Origin: Verrucomicrobiales bacterium
Lineage (GTDB): Bacteria > Verrucomicrobiota > Verrucomicrobiia > Limisphaerales > JAYPXF01
NCBI GenBank assembly: GCA_002715965.1
Contig: PBAL01000086.1
Span: 62,001-126,000, forward strand
Reading direction: 5' to 3'
DNA: 64,000 bases
Below are positions 44,824 through 53,766 of this stretch, in pieces. Position numbers and translations under genes: made by a program. The first letter of the stretch is position 1. Every line of letters starts with the position of its first letter. The notes beneath the pieces were generated by a model that was given only the letters and a program-made list of their open reading frames with translations, was not told the DNA's origin and searched no databases.

Positions 44824-46914
44824 TTACTTGTTCTTCGCTTCCTTGGCCTTCTTGAACGCAGCGATGATTTCTTCGCTCACGTTGTTCGGGCAGGCAGCGT
44901 AGTGTGAAAACTCCATGGAAAACTGGCCACGGCCACTCGTAATCGTCCGGAGATCGCCGATGTAGCCGAACATGTCGCTCAGCGGGGCTTCTGCCTTGAT
45001 GCGCACGCCGGAAGGAGCTGCGTCCTGCGACTTGATCATTCCGCGACGGCGGCTCAAGTCACCGATGACGTCACCGACGTTGTCGTCCGGAGTAAAGACG
45101 TCGAGCTTCATGATGGGCTCAAGGAGCTGCGGACCCGCTTTCGGGATGGTTTGACGATAACCGGCACGGGCAGCGATTTCGAAGGCCACTGCCGAGGAGT
45201 CCACTGCGTGGAAGGCTCCATCAAGAAGGGTGACCTTGAAGTCCAGACAGGGGTATTCAGCAAGCACGCCCTTGTCACAGGAGAATTTGAATCCCTTTTC
45301 GATGGCGGGCCAGAATTCGCGCGGAACGTTGCCGCCGGTGACCTTGGATTCGAATTCAAAGCCGGAACCGGGTTCGAGTGGGGTGATTGTGTAGTCGATC
45401 TTGCCGAACTGACCGGAACCACCTGACTGCTTCTTGTGCGTGTAGCTGTCCGTGACTTCCTGGGTGACCGTTTCGCGATAGGCGACCTGCGGCTTGCCAA
45501 CCTCGACTTCGACGCCGTGAGTGCGCTTGAGGATGTCCACCTTGATGTCCAGGTGAAGCTCACCCATTCCCTTGAGAATTGTCTCCCCGCTTTCCTCGTC
45601 GGTTTCAACGCGGAAGGACGGGTCTTCCTTCACCATCTTGCCGATCGCGACGCCCATCTTTTCGACGGCGCCCTTTTCTTTCGGAGAAACCGCAACGGAG
45701 ATAACCGGATCCGGGAAGACCATCGGTTCGAGCGTCGCGGGCTTGTCCGGATCACATAGCGTGTGACCGGTCTGGGTGGTCTTCAAACCAACGAGGGCAA
45801 CAATGTCGCCCGCTTGGCAGGAATCCATCTCTTCGCGCGAATCAGCGTGCATCTGCACGATGCGGCCGACACGTTCTTCCTTGCCGGTAAAGGTATTCAG
45901 GACGTTCTCGCCCTTGTTCAAGGTCCCGGAGTAAACGCGGGTAAACGTGAGGGCGCCGTAACGATCGTCCATGATCTTGAATGCCAATGCGCGCAGCGGG
46001 CGGCTGGGATCCACTTCGGCCAATTCGCCGGTCTCTTCCCCCTCCAGATCAACTTCGGGTTGAGGAGCTACTTCAGTCGGGTTCGGGAGGTAGTCAACGA
46101 CCGCATCGAGAACCTGCTGCACACCCTTGTTCTTGAAGGACGAACCGCAGTAGGTCGGGAAGAAGTCGAGCGCGATGGTACCCTTGCGGATACACATCTT
46201 GATCGTTTCCATGTCCGGCTCTTCGCCTTCGAGAAGCTTCTCCATCGCGTCGTCGTCCTGCTCAACCGCAGTTTCCAGAAGTTCAGCACGAAACTTCTCA
46301 ACGTCTTCCTTCATGTCGTCCGGCACATCCTTGACCTCGAACTTCTCCGGATCTCCGGAGTCGTCCCAGATATAGGCCTTGCGGGTCAGAAGATCGACCA
46401 CACCCTGGAAATTCTCGTAATTGCCGATCGGAAGCACCATCACCAGCGGCTTGGCGCCGAGGACATTCTTCACCTGATCCACGACGCGGTAGAAATCTGC
46501 ACCCACGCGGTCCAGTTTGTTCACGTAGATGATTCGCGCGACCTTGGAATCGTTGGCATAGCGCCAGTTCGTTTCGGACTGGGGCTCCACACCTCCAGAC
46601 CCGCAGAACACACCCACACCGCCGTCGAGCACCTTGAGCGAACGATAGACCTCGATGGTGAAGTCAACGTGTCCAGGGGTGTCGATGATGTTCATCTGGT
46701 GGTCCTTCCAGAAACAAGTGGTCGCTGCTGACTGAATCGTGATGCCGCGTTCCTGCTCCTGATCCATGAAGTCGGTGGTCGCGGCACCGTCGTGCACTTC
46801 ACCGATTTTGTGGATCTTGCCAGTGAGCTTGAGAATACGTTCCGTGGTCGTGGTTTTACCCGCGTCCACGTGTGCAAAGATACCGATGTTTCGGTATTTG
46901 GTTAGATCAGTCAT
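44824..46914 (-). CDS. Elongation factor G paralogue
   Basis: The 696-residue protein has all EF-G parts: [59 protein letters not shown], and domain IV with [11 protein letters not shown]. It differs from the operon EF-G throughout, including domain IV and the C-terminus. Several phyla (planctomycetes, spirochaetes, some delta-proteobacteria) carry two EF-G types, one for translocation and one for recycling or other roles; this may be such a pair, which is inference. It forms its own unit with its own terminator, directly upstream of the str operon. Confidence 0.93.
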   Translation of the reverse strand: MTDLTKYRNIGIFAHVDAGKTTTTERILKLTGKIHKIGEVHDGAATTDFMDQEQERGITIQSAATTCFWKDHQMNIIDTPGHVDFTIEVYRSLKVLDGGVGVFCGSGGVEPQSETNWRYANDSKVARIIYVNKLDRVGADFYRVVDQVKNVLGAKPLVMVLPIGNYENFQGVVDLLTRKAYIWDDSGDPEKFEVKDVPDDMKEDVEKFRAELLETAVEQDDDAMEKLLEGEEPDMETIKMCIRKGTIALDFFPTYCGSSFKNKGVQQVLDAVVDYLPNPTEVAPQPEVDLEGEETGELAEVDPSRPLRALAFKIMDDRYGALTFTRVYSGTLNKGENVLNTFTGKEERVGRIVQMHADSREEMDSCQAGDIVALVGLKTTQTGHTLCDPDKPATLEPMVFPDPVISVAVSPKEKGAVEKMGVAIGKMVKEDPSFRVETDEESGETILKGMGELHLDIKVDILKRTHGVEVEVGKPQVAYRETVTQEVTDSYTHKKQSGGSGQFGKIDYTITPLEPGSGFEFESKVTGGNVPREFWPAIEKGFKFSCDKGVLAEYPCLDFKVTLLDGAFHAVDSSAVAFEIAARAGYRQTIPKAGPQLLEPIMKLDVFTPDDNVGDVIGDLSRRRGMIKSQDAAPSGVRIKAEAPLSDMFGYIGDLRTITSGRGQFSMEFSHYAACPNNVSEEIIAAFKKAKEAKNK

Positions 46915-47064
46915 TGCGTTGTTTTATCGTTGTTTTCCGACCAGCCCGATGACGAGCGGGCGATATTGCTAAAGCATTTGAAAAATTTGACAACTCCTGA
47001 ATGCAGCTTTTCCCGGAAAACTTGCCGGTTTGGCACGAAGTTTGAATCTGGATGGCAGACCCGA

Positions 47065-47991
47065 CTAGTTCTTCGGATCGTTGGAACCGGGTGCAACTTG
47101 GAACAAGTCCCGGGCAAGAAAAGACGGCGCCCAATACTTCTCGATATGCTGGACAATCAGCTCCGTCCCGCGCGTGTGGCTCACAAATGGCGGGTCCCGC
47201 GGATCGTAGAGTGAATCGGTAAGATCGCGGCAAAGGGCGACGTTCATCCCCAAGTAAGCCCACATGCGAATGCCGAATGGCCGGCCCAGCACGCACATAT
47301 TGGTGTGCACGCCCATGAGGATCACGTTCTTGATACCCTCGCGCTGAAATACGTTCCACATCTCCTGCCCGCTGTGACTGACACCGTCCCAACCAACGAT
47401 TCCAATCGCCGGATGTTCGTGCCGATCGTGCTTGGGATAAGGTCGTGGTTTGGGGTCGTCACAACCGCGAACGCCTCCTTCCACACGCAACCTGGTTTCC
47501 ACCGGCAGTTCCGTCTCCCGCTTGAGGTCGCAATCCCAATGCCCCGTGATCGGGATCGGTGATTTCACCAAGACAGCTTCCTTCATCTTTTTGCGGAAGG
47601 GAGTATCCGCATAGAGGTCCACGCCACCGCTCGGGGCATGCACGATGAATGCACCGTGATCGCGAGCTGCCGAGATCGCCTCGTTCATCCGGGGCGCCAT
47701 GTCCCCCACCCGTTGCTGTGACATACGACAAGGATGTTCCGCCCACATGTCACAAATCACGATCGCGGTCTCCGAGACGTGCCACTCCGCGACTTGGTGA
47801 ACCGGCGAATACTCCAGGCCCTTGGGAACGGGCTTGCGACAGGATCTCATATTTAATCGGAACTTGCCCGGGATCCACGGATGCGTTCGCGTGGCCTTGG
47901 GCTTGGCATCCAATCCCTGAAGCGAAAGTCCACAGAATGCCCCCGCACCCAGGCTCTGCACAAATCCTCGACGAGTGACAAGAGTGCTCAT
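47065..47991 (-). CDS. Secreted isochorismatase-like cysteine hydrolase
   Basis: The 308-residue protein starts with a twin-arginine-type leader (MSTLVTRRGFVQSLGAGAF), so export by Tat is likely. The core matches the isochorismatase/nicotinamidase family: VICDMWAEH (Asp), and GVHTNMCVLGRPFG with the catalytic Cys. It would hydrolyse an amide or related bond in the periplasm; the substrate is unknown. Its start overlaps the stop of a 74-residue gene (ATGA), so both are coupled. It ends 150 bp upstream of the EF-G paralogue. Confidence 0.85.
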   Translation of the reverse strand: MSTLVTRRGFVQSLGAGAFCGLSLQGLDAKPKATRTHPWIPGKFRLNMRSCRKPVPKGLEYSPVHQVAEWHVSETAIVICDMWAEHPCRMSQQRVGDMAPRMNEAISAARDHGAFIVHAPSGGVDLYADTPFRKKMKEAVLVKSPIPITGHWDCDLKRETELPVETRLRVEGGVRGCDDPKPRPYPKHDRHEHPAIGIVGWDGVSHSGQEMWNVFQREGIKNVILMGVHTNMCVLGRPFGIRMWAYLGMNVALCRDLTDSLYDPRDPPFVSHTRGTELIVQHIEKYWAPSFLARDLFQVAPGSNDPKN

Positions 47992-48212
47992 TGGTCGGCC
48001 AATAGTGTTCGGAGCGCCTTCACATTCTCCTCCTCGCTGAAGAACGAACTGATTGGCGCAACAAATCCTTCGACCACTTCGCTGCGCAATTCCCCGGTCG
48101 TGGATTTCTGAAGCAGTTCGAAGCCGTCACCGGCCAGTCGATACTGCTCCACCACCTCCAACAATTGGGGCGAATGGCGGATCGGTTCCAACAGGGCATC
48201 CAGCGCAGTCAT
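47988..48212 (-). CDS. Small protein coupled to the isochorismatase-like gene
   Basis: I use the ATG at 48212 (MTALDALLEPIRHSPQ, 74 residues) rather than the track's TTG. The protein is helical and acidic, with no Cys pair, signal or membrane segment. I do not recognise the family. The 4-base ATGA overlap with the next gene supports that it is translated. It is divergent from the formylglycine-generating enzyme across 95 bp. Confidence 0.6.
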   Translation of the reverse strand: MTALDALLEPIRHSPQLLEVVEQYRLAGDGFELLQKSTTGELRSEVVEGFVAPISSFFSEEENVKALRTLLADQ

Positions 48213-48307
48213 CGACCGCAAGTTAAGACAGCTGCCCCGGGCTAGCAATTCGGAATCCTCGCGCGCTTGCCCTCCGCGCGTTTTTGGCTAACGTCCGAAC
48301 CGCATTT

Positions 48308-49498
48308 ATGAGCAGACCGAAAAACCCGCACGCAGCAAAACAATTCTTCATCGCCCTCACCATCGTCCTCGTGGGCGTTTACGGCGGATCGATGCTGGCA
48401 CTGAAGAAGGTCGATCAGGACGCGGCCCAGCGTCATTTGCCCGCGCGCGGTTTGGGACACAACATGCCCGGGGTCACGAAGGAGGTGCAGGAGGTCGTCG
48501 ACGCACAGAAGAACATCACGCCAAAGGATGAGCCGGACAATTTTGCGTGGACCAATGACATGGTGTGGATCCCGGCGGGCAAGTTCGTCATGGGCGCCAC
48601 CAACGGCCAACCAGATGAAGTCCCGCTGCACGAAGTTGAAGTTGATGGTTTCTGGATCGACAAGTACGAGATCACCAATCGGAAGTTCAAGGAATTCGTG
48701 GACGCAACCGGACACGTGACCGTCGCGGAAAAACAACCGAACCCTGCGGATTTTCCGGGCGTGCCGGCTGAGAATCTCAAACCCGGATCGATTGTATTCG
48801 CACCACCTGGATTTGAAGTTCCGCTGAACAATCACATGGCCTGGTGGGGTTACGAACACTACGCCAGCTGGAAATCTCCGAAGGGTCGCGACTCAAACAT
48901 CAGCGACAAGATGGATCATCCGGTGGTTCACGTGGCCTGGTTTGATGCGATGGCCTATTGCAAATGGGCCGGCAAGCGCCTGCCAACCGAGGCCGAATGG
49001 GAACGCGCTTCCCGCGGACCGAACAATCATCCCTACACCTGGGGAACAGAGCGCAAGCCCGATGGCAAATGGCATGGCAACATCTTCCAGGGCAAGTTTC
49101 CCAACAGCGACACCGCAGTGGATGGTTTCACCGGCACGGCACCGGTCGGCAAGTTCAAGCCGAACGCCCACGGGCTCTATGACATGGCCGGCAATGTGTG
49201 GGAATGGTGCAACGACTGGTACATGCCAGACTACTACCGCAACAGCCCGAACAAGAATCCTCAAGGCCCCGAAGAAAGCTACGACCCGAACGAACCTGGC
49301 GTATGGAAGAAGGTTAATCGAGGCGGATCCTACCTGTGCAACGACGTATATTGCTCGGGCTACCGCCCTTCAATGCGGATGAAGACCTCGCCAGACACGG
49401 GAATTTCCCACACTGGCTTTCGTTGCGTGAAGACCGGGCCTTCGCCGGAAGAGATTGCGAAGACTTTGGCTGAACGCAAGGTGGCTTCGGCAGAATAG
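48308..49498 (+). CDS. Formylglycine-generating enzyme (sulfatase-modifying factor)
   Basis: I use the ATG at 48308 (MSRPKNPHAA), giving 396 residues with one N-terminal membrane span (about 12-30). The FGE-sulfatase domain covers about 82-385: MVWIPAGKFVMGA, LPTEAEWERASRG, YDMAGNVWEWCNDWY and NRGGSYLCNDVYCSGYRPSM. Cys344 and Cys349 stand five apart, as do the copper-binding Cys336/Cys341 of human FGE, so this is likely a true FGE and not one of the many relatives without the pair. It converts the Cys of CxPxR sulfatases to formylglycine. Three sulfatases of this window have the needed Cys and one does not. Confidence 0.9.
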   Translation: MSRPKNPHAAKQFFIALTIVLVGVYGGSMLALKKVDQDAAQRHLPARGLGHNMPGVTKEVQEVVDAQKNITPKDEPDNFAWTNDMVWIPAGKFVMGATNGQPDEVPLHEVEVDGFWIDKYEITNRKFKEFVDATGHVTVAEKQPNPADFPGVPAENLKPGSIVFAPPGFEVPLNNHMAWWGYEHYASWKSPKGRDSNISDKMDHPVVHVAWFDAMAYCKWAGKRLPTEAEWERASRGPNNHPYTWGTERKPDGKWHGNIFQGKFPNSDTAVDGFTGTAPVGKFKPNAHGLYDMAGNVWEWCNDWYMPDYYRNSPNKNPQGPEESYDPNEPGVWKKVNRGGSYLCNDVYCSGYRPSMRMKTSPDTGISHTGFRCVKTGPSPEEIAKTLAERKVASAE

Positions 49499-49530
49499 GC
49501 CTCACAGGAGAGATACAACTGGAGGGCGTA

Positions 49531-50991
49531 TCAGAGCTCAGCGCGCGCCTTGTGATGCTCGGTGCTGCGTTCATAGGCGTCTGCCACTTTCAGCAGAGTT
49601 TCCTCACCAAACGGCTTCGCCAGGATCTGCAAACCGATCGGAAGCTTCGCCGAGGTCAACCCACAGGGAATGCTGATCCCAGGGATTCCCGCCAGGCTGC
49701 AGGGATTGGTGAACACGTCACACAGATACATCTGCAGGGGATCACTCACCTTGTCCCCCGCCTTGAAAGCAGCAGTCGGCGTGGTCGGCGTCACGATGGC
49801 ATCAACCTTTTCAAAAGCCTTCTCGAAATCCTGACGAATCAGAGTCCGCACCTTCTGGGCGCGCAGATAATAGGCGTCGTAGTAACCACTGCTCAACGCG
49901 TATGTCCCCAGGATGATCCTGCGTTTTACCTCGGGTCCAAAGCCCGCACCGCGCGTGTTCTTGTAAAGATCGGCCGGTGAATCGCCATCCACACGCAAGC
50001 CGTAGCGAATGCCGTCAAAGCGCGCGAGGTTCGAACTGGCTTCGGCAGTCGCCAGGATGTAGTAGGTGGCGATCGCGTAACTGGTATGCGGGAGGGAGAC
50101 TTCAACGATCTCAGCGCCCAGCGACTCATACTGCTTCACCGCGGCATCCACCGCGTCTTTCACTTCGGAGTCCAGGCCCTCGACCATGTATTCCTTGGCG
50201 ATGCCGATCTTCAACCCCTTGACGTCACCGGTCAGCGCGGCACGGTAGTCCGGAACGAGTTCCGGCACACAGGTCGAGTCACGCTTATCCGCTCCACTCA
50301 TTACCCGCAGCAATGTCGCGGAATCCTTGACCGTCTTCGTGAACGGCCCGATTTGATCGAGCGAAGAAGCGAATGCCACCAGGCCATAACGCGAGATCCG
50401 TCCGTAGGTCGGCTTCAATCCGACCACACCACAAAACGCAGCCGGCTGACGAATCGATCCGCCGGTGTCCGTTCCCAGCGAACCGACGCATTCATCTGCA
50501 GCAACCGCAGCCGCTGATCCACCTGAGGAGCCACCGGGTATGCAATCGAGATCCCACGGATTGCGCGTCGTTTGAAAAGCCGAGTTCTCGGTCGAACTTC
50601 CCATGGCAAATTCATCCATGTTCAAGCGGCCAAACAAAATCGCCCCTGCCGCTTTCAATCGCTCGATCGCCGTCGCGTCATAGGGGGCGACATATTCGTG
50701 GAGAATCTTGGAGCAACAGTTCAACGGATGCCCTTTCACGGACAACAAATCCTTCAACGCAATTGGCACGCCCAGGAGGGGCCGTTCTGCGTGAGTTGCG
50801 CCATCGGCAATCGCATCATCAATCAGGTCTGCCTGTTCGAGCGCGTCTTCATTCTTGTGGCTGATGAAGGCCTTGACGCGGTCATCGACCGCAGCGACCC
50901 GATCCAGGCAGGCCTGGGTTGCCTCGCGGGCGGACACTTCTTTCGACGCGATCTTCGCGGTCAGTTCGGAAATGGTCAGCTGATTCAACAT
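49531..50991 (-). CDS. gatA: Glutamyl-tRNA(Gln) amidotransferase subunit A
   Basis: The 486-residue amidase supplies ammonia from glutamine to convert Glu-tRNA(Gln) to Gln-tRNA(Gln). Amidase signature parts are [14 protein letters not shown] (catalytic Lys), [14 protein letters not shown] and [15 protein letters not shown] (the Ser pair). It follows gatC after five bases; gatB is not in the window. Its presence suggests the genome may lack a glutaminyl-tRNA synthetase, which is inference. Confidence 0.97.
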   Translation of the reverse strand: MLNQLTISELTAKIASKEVSAREATQACLDRVAAVDDRVKAFISHKNEDALEQADLIDDAIADGATHAERPLLGVPIALKDLLSVKGHPLNCCSKILHEYVAPYDATAIERLKAAGAILFGRLNMDEFAMGSSTENSAFQTTRNPWDLDCIPGGSSGGSAAAVAADECVGSLGTDTGGSIRQPAAFCGVVGLKPTYGRISRYGLVAFASSLDQIGPFTKTVKDSATLLRVMSGADKRDSTCVPELVPDYRAALTGDVKGLKIGIAKEYMVEGLDSEVKDAVDAAVKQYESLGAEIVEVSLPHTSYAIATYYILATAEASSNLARFDGIRYGLRVDGDSPADLYKNTRGAGFGPEVKRRIILGTYALSSGYYDAYYLRAQKVRTLIRQDFEKAFEKVDAIVTPTTPTAAFKAGDKVSDPLQMYLCDVFTNPCSLAGIPGISIPCGLTSAKLPIGLQILAKPFGEETLLKVADAYERSTEHHKARAEL

Positions 50992-50996
50992 CTCGC

Positions 50997-51284
50997 CTAC
51001 TCCACAATCTTCGGCACCTGGAACAGACCATTCAATTTCTTGGGCGCGTTCTGCATCGCCTCATTGTGGGGCAGGGAGCCTTCGATCACGTCGTCCCGCA
51101 TCACATTGACCAGCGGGAATGGATGAGCCGTGGCCTCAACACCTTCCACGTCCACCTCGTTCAGCTGATCGATGTAGTCAAGAATCTGTCCAAGCTGCGA
51201 ACCAAGCTGCTGCTTCTCCTCATCGCTCAGCGAAAGGCGCGCGAGGTTGGCCACGTATTCGATGTCAAAGGTCTGATCTGCCAT
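50997..51284 (-). CDS. gatC: Glutamyl-tRNA(Gln) amidotransferase subunit C
   Basis: I use the ATG at 51284 ([19 protein letters not shown]), giving 95 residues, the family length; the track adds 44 unlike residues. [14 protein letters not shown] and [13 protein letters not shown] are family signatures. It belongs to the GatCAB complex and precedes gatA. Confidence 0.95.
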   Translation of the reverse strand: MADQTFDIEYVANLARLSLSDEEKQQLGSQLGQILDYIDQLNEVDVEGVEATAHPFPLVNVMRDDVIEGSLPHNEAMQNAPKKLNGLFQVPKIVE

Positions 51285-51511
51285 CTGGGGCGGCTGTTTT
51301 AGCGGAAGCGGGTGTGAGTGGGGAAGGTTAAAGGATGAAGGGTGATTTGGTTGAAGGGTTGAATAGGGAAGGGCTGGATCGGCATGTGGTTGTCGCCCCT
51401 TCAACCCATTGACCAACCCCCACTTCTAATTGCCTCCGCTCGTCCATGGTGCTACCAATCTCCCGTGCTCCCCCTTCATTCACGAGCCTTTCACCTCTGA
51501 CCCCACGCCCT

Positions 51512-52099
51512 ATGAACATCGTATTCAACTGCCCCCACTGCAACGTCCAGATGACCGTCGATGAAGCCGGCGTCGGCGAGACAGTCCCCTGCCCCACCTG
51601 CAACAACGAATTTCAGATTCCTCAAGGCCGTCCCGAGGAAGAGGTCAAGACCGAGAAGGCGGCCGACGAGGCCGCTGCAGCTCCGGCCGCACCCGCAGCG
51701 CCTGCACAAAAACCCCTCAATCCAACCCCACCCCAACCCGGAGTTAAACCGGCTGGTGATGCGGCTCCCGCTGAAAAAACCAAGGAGCCTGAGAAAAAGA
51801 AAGACGCGAAACCGAAAATCCCATCAGGAAAAGACCTTGCAGCCCTTCTGCCCAACCAGAAGAAGGCCGGACATGACGACCACGAAAAGGGGCCGGGGAT
51901 GCGCGTCAAATCCATCCAGCACCATCTTTGCATCGACATGGGCAAAGACCTCTTCGATGCCACCGTCGCCAAGTTCATCAAGACCGTCCCCAAGGAAGAC
52001 ATCGTAAGCATCACGCCTCTCAGCTACAGCTACAAGGACTCCGGAGGCGACATCATCAGTGATTATGGAGTCATGATCGTGTACCACGCAAAAGAGTGA
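51512..52099 (+). CDS. Zinc-ribbon protein with Ala/Pro linker
   Basis: The ATG at 51512 gives 195 residues. Residues 1-35 form a zinc ribbon (FNCPHC and VPCPTCNNEFQIP). A low-complexity Ala/Pro/Lys linker spans about 40-105. The C-terminal 75 residues form an ordered domain (HHLCIDMGKDLFDATVAKF, GDIISDYGVMIVYH). This ribbon-plus-linker layout is common in planctomycetes and verrucomicrobia. The C-terminal domain is not one I can name. No membrane segment. Confidence 0.7.
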   Translation: MNIVFNCPHCNVQMTVDEAGVGETVPCPTCNNEFQIPQGRPEEEVKTEKAADEAAAAPAAPAAPAQKPLNPTPPQPGVKPAGDAAPAEKTKEPEKKKDAKPKIPSGKDLAALLPNQKKAGHDDHEKGPGMRVKSIQHHLCIDMGKDLFDATVAKFIKTVPKEDIVSITPLSYSYKDSGGDIISDYGVMIVYHAKE

Positions 52100-52136
52100 T
52101 CGTACCTCCGTCGTCGCGAACTTGAACTTGGCGCTC

Positions 52137-52173
52137 CGTAATTCGTATTTCGTATTTCGTAATTCGTATTTCG
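52137..52173. repeat. Five tandem 7-bp units (CGTAATT/CGTATTT)
   Basis: The order is CGTAATT, CGTATTT, CGTATTT, CGTAATT, CGTATTT, then CG. It fills the gap between two convergent genes and ends just before the stop codon of the minus-strand gene. Confidence 0.85.
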
Positions 52174-52175
52174 CC

Positions 52176-53150
52176 TCAGCGTGTGAACCGTATTCCATCG
52201 AACACCAACTCGGTGCTCGGATCCGGGTTCTGACTGTAACCGTTGGCCCGCATCTTCACTGACCGGATGAAATGCCAGCCCTTCGGCTTCCGCGACGTTC
52301 GCATTTCGTTCAACGTATACTCAAAGGACTTCCAACCCTTGAAATCCACCGGCACCTTCACGCTGTAATAATCCGGCCCCTCCGTGGCTTCATTCTCCGA
52401 CGAGAATATCATTACGAAAGTCGAGTCCGTCACCCGCTCGCTGTAGACATCGAACGCAACCGACTTGAATCTGCTGCAATCCACGGGATCCGTGAAGACG
52501 TTGTCCACCGCGTGCGTCTTCCCGTGACTCCACCGCGCCCCCGCCGGCCAGCTTCGTTTCCGATACGGGTCCATCACCGCCCCGCTCCACCCGGAAACAT
52601 CCAACGGCTGGTCCACCGGTTCCACCTCCACGACGACATCATCCACGTAGCCGATCATCTTCGCGGCATTGAAACTGTGAAACCACACCTGCGCCGCCAC
52701 CGTACCCTTCGGAGCAATCCGGCTCGTGATCATCACGCGCCACTCCCCCCTGGACAATGGGGTCTTGTGTCCACGCTGCTTGCCGATTCGCTTGCCCGCC
52801 TGATCATAGAAATCAATGTAGATCCCCAGCGGATTCTCATCGCCACTCTCCAGGTAACACCAGGCCGTTGCCCGAACCCGCTGCCCCCGCTTCACGAACA
52901 GCACCTCCGTGTAGGCGCTTGAGCCAACGCTGATCCCATCCCGGTCCGCGATTCGCAACGAACGTCCTCCCGTCCGCGCCAATTCACTGGTCACCATCGA
53001 CATCCCCTTGTCCTTCAAATACCAGCCCGTTGGCGATGAAATACTCCCCTCCTCGAACCCCGATGAAAATACGGCTCCGTGCAAAGCCGAAACCGCCACA
53101 CAACCCGCCAGCACAAGACAAACTCCGAACAACTTCATTCCAACCAGCAT
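52176..53150 (-). CDS. Secreted protein with two carbohydrate-binding-like beta-sandwich domains
   Basis: The 324-residue protein has a signal peptide; starts at 53150 or 53138 are both possible, the second giving MKLFGVCLVLAGCVAVS. Residues about 28-180 look like a CBM4/9-type jelly roll (GFEEGSISSPTGW, SYVDDVVVEVEP-like end). Residues about 190-320 look like another sandwich (FKSVAFDVYSERV, FDGIRFTR). No catalytic motif is visible. It may bind a polysaccharide outside the cell, fitting the many glycan enzymes in the window. The family assignment is by pattern only. Confidence 0.65.
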   Translation of the reverse strand: MLVGMKLFGVCLVLAGCVAVSALHGAVFSSGFEEGSISSPTGWYLKDKGMSMVTSELARTGGRSLRIADRDGISVGSSAYTEVLFVKRGQRVRATAWCYLESGDENPLGIYIDFYDQAGKRIGKQRGHKTPLSRGEWRVMITSRIAPKGTVAAQVWFHSFNAAKMIGYVDDVVVEVEPVDQPLDVSGWSGAVMDPYRKRSWPAGARWSHGKTHAVDNVFTDPVDCSRFKSVAFDVYSERVTDSTFVMIFSSENEATEGPDYYSVKVPVDFKGWKSFEYTLNEMRTSRKPKGWHFIRSVKMRANGYSQNPDPSTELVFDGIRFTR

Positions 53151-53324
53151 TCACAATTCCGCGCAGATGTCCAACGGCAGAATCCATTCTCTACGGAGCA
53201 CCGGGTATATCCGGCTGCGGCCGCTCGTTCAGACTCGTTGATACGGACGCATCTAAGAATCTATCCGACCAATTTACGGTTTCCTTGGCGGTTCAATGCG
53301 TCCATGATCCACGCAATCCGAAAG

Positions 53325-53409
53325 GGGTTTGACCGGCGTCTGAAGTTAAACTCACAAGACCCTGTGCTGACGGCATACCATAGAACATCAAACTTAGGTC
53401 CAACCCCCG
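53325..53409 (-). repeat. Dispersed repeat, copy C (core 53350-53400)
   Basis: The inverted 51-bp core differs from copy A at one position. Like copy B it has GGTTTGACCGG and GTCCAACCC flanks. In one frame all three copies encode a peptide like SLMFYGMPSAQGLVS. It lies 19 bp before the 109-residue ORF. Confidence 0.88.
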
Positions 53410-53427
53410 CAAAAAACCCATCGACTC

Positions 53428-53757
53428 GTGCTCGTGGACAGTGGTAGCGGCAGACTGCTCGCCCTGCCGGGAAACCTTTCGTCCCACGACGGCGCGGTGT
53501 TCGCAAACCGCCAGGCCGCGGTCAATCGTGCCAACAAAATTCTGGATGAACACATGTATGCGACAGCAGTGATCTCCGATCTGGAAAGTGGTGAAGAGGA
53601 ACGCATCACGCATCCGCATCAGGGCGAGTATCTACGGGAGAAGTATCGCTACCTGCACTGGCAGAATCTCGGCTGGCTGAAACGAATGTTCAAAAAGCAA
53701 CCCACTTTCCGCTACTTCAAAACCGAACACCTGACTGAAGAAGAGACGAAAGTCTGA
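53428..53757 (+). CDS. Hypothetical protein starting at the edge of repeat C, perhaps 5'-truncated
   Basis: The frame gives 109 residues from GTG. Its body looks like true coding sequence (AVFANRQAAVNRANKILDE, HMYATAVISDLESGEEE, RYLHWQNLGWLKRMF), and it ends EEETKV. No good ribosome site precedes the GTG, and the first residues (LVDSGSGRLLALPGN) read like the inside of a domain. The repeat lies directly upstream. It may be the 3' part of a longer gene. I do not recognise the family. Confidence 0.5.
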   Translation: MLVDSGSGRLLALPGNLSSHDGAVFANRQAAVNRANKILDEHMYATAVISDLESGEEERITHPHQGEYLREKYRYLHWQNLGWLKRMFKKQPTFRYFKTEHLTEEETKV

Positions 53758-53766
53758 CCATCCGCT

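Noticed and set aside
45763-46731. 322-residue plus-strand ORF
   Set aside because: Antisense to the second EF-G gene.
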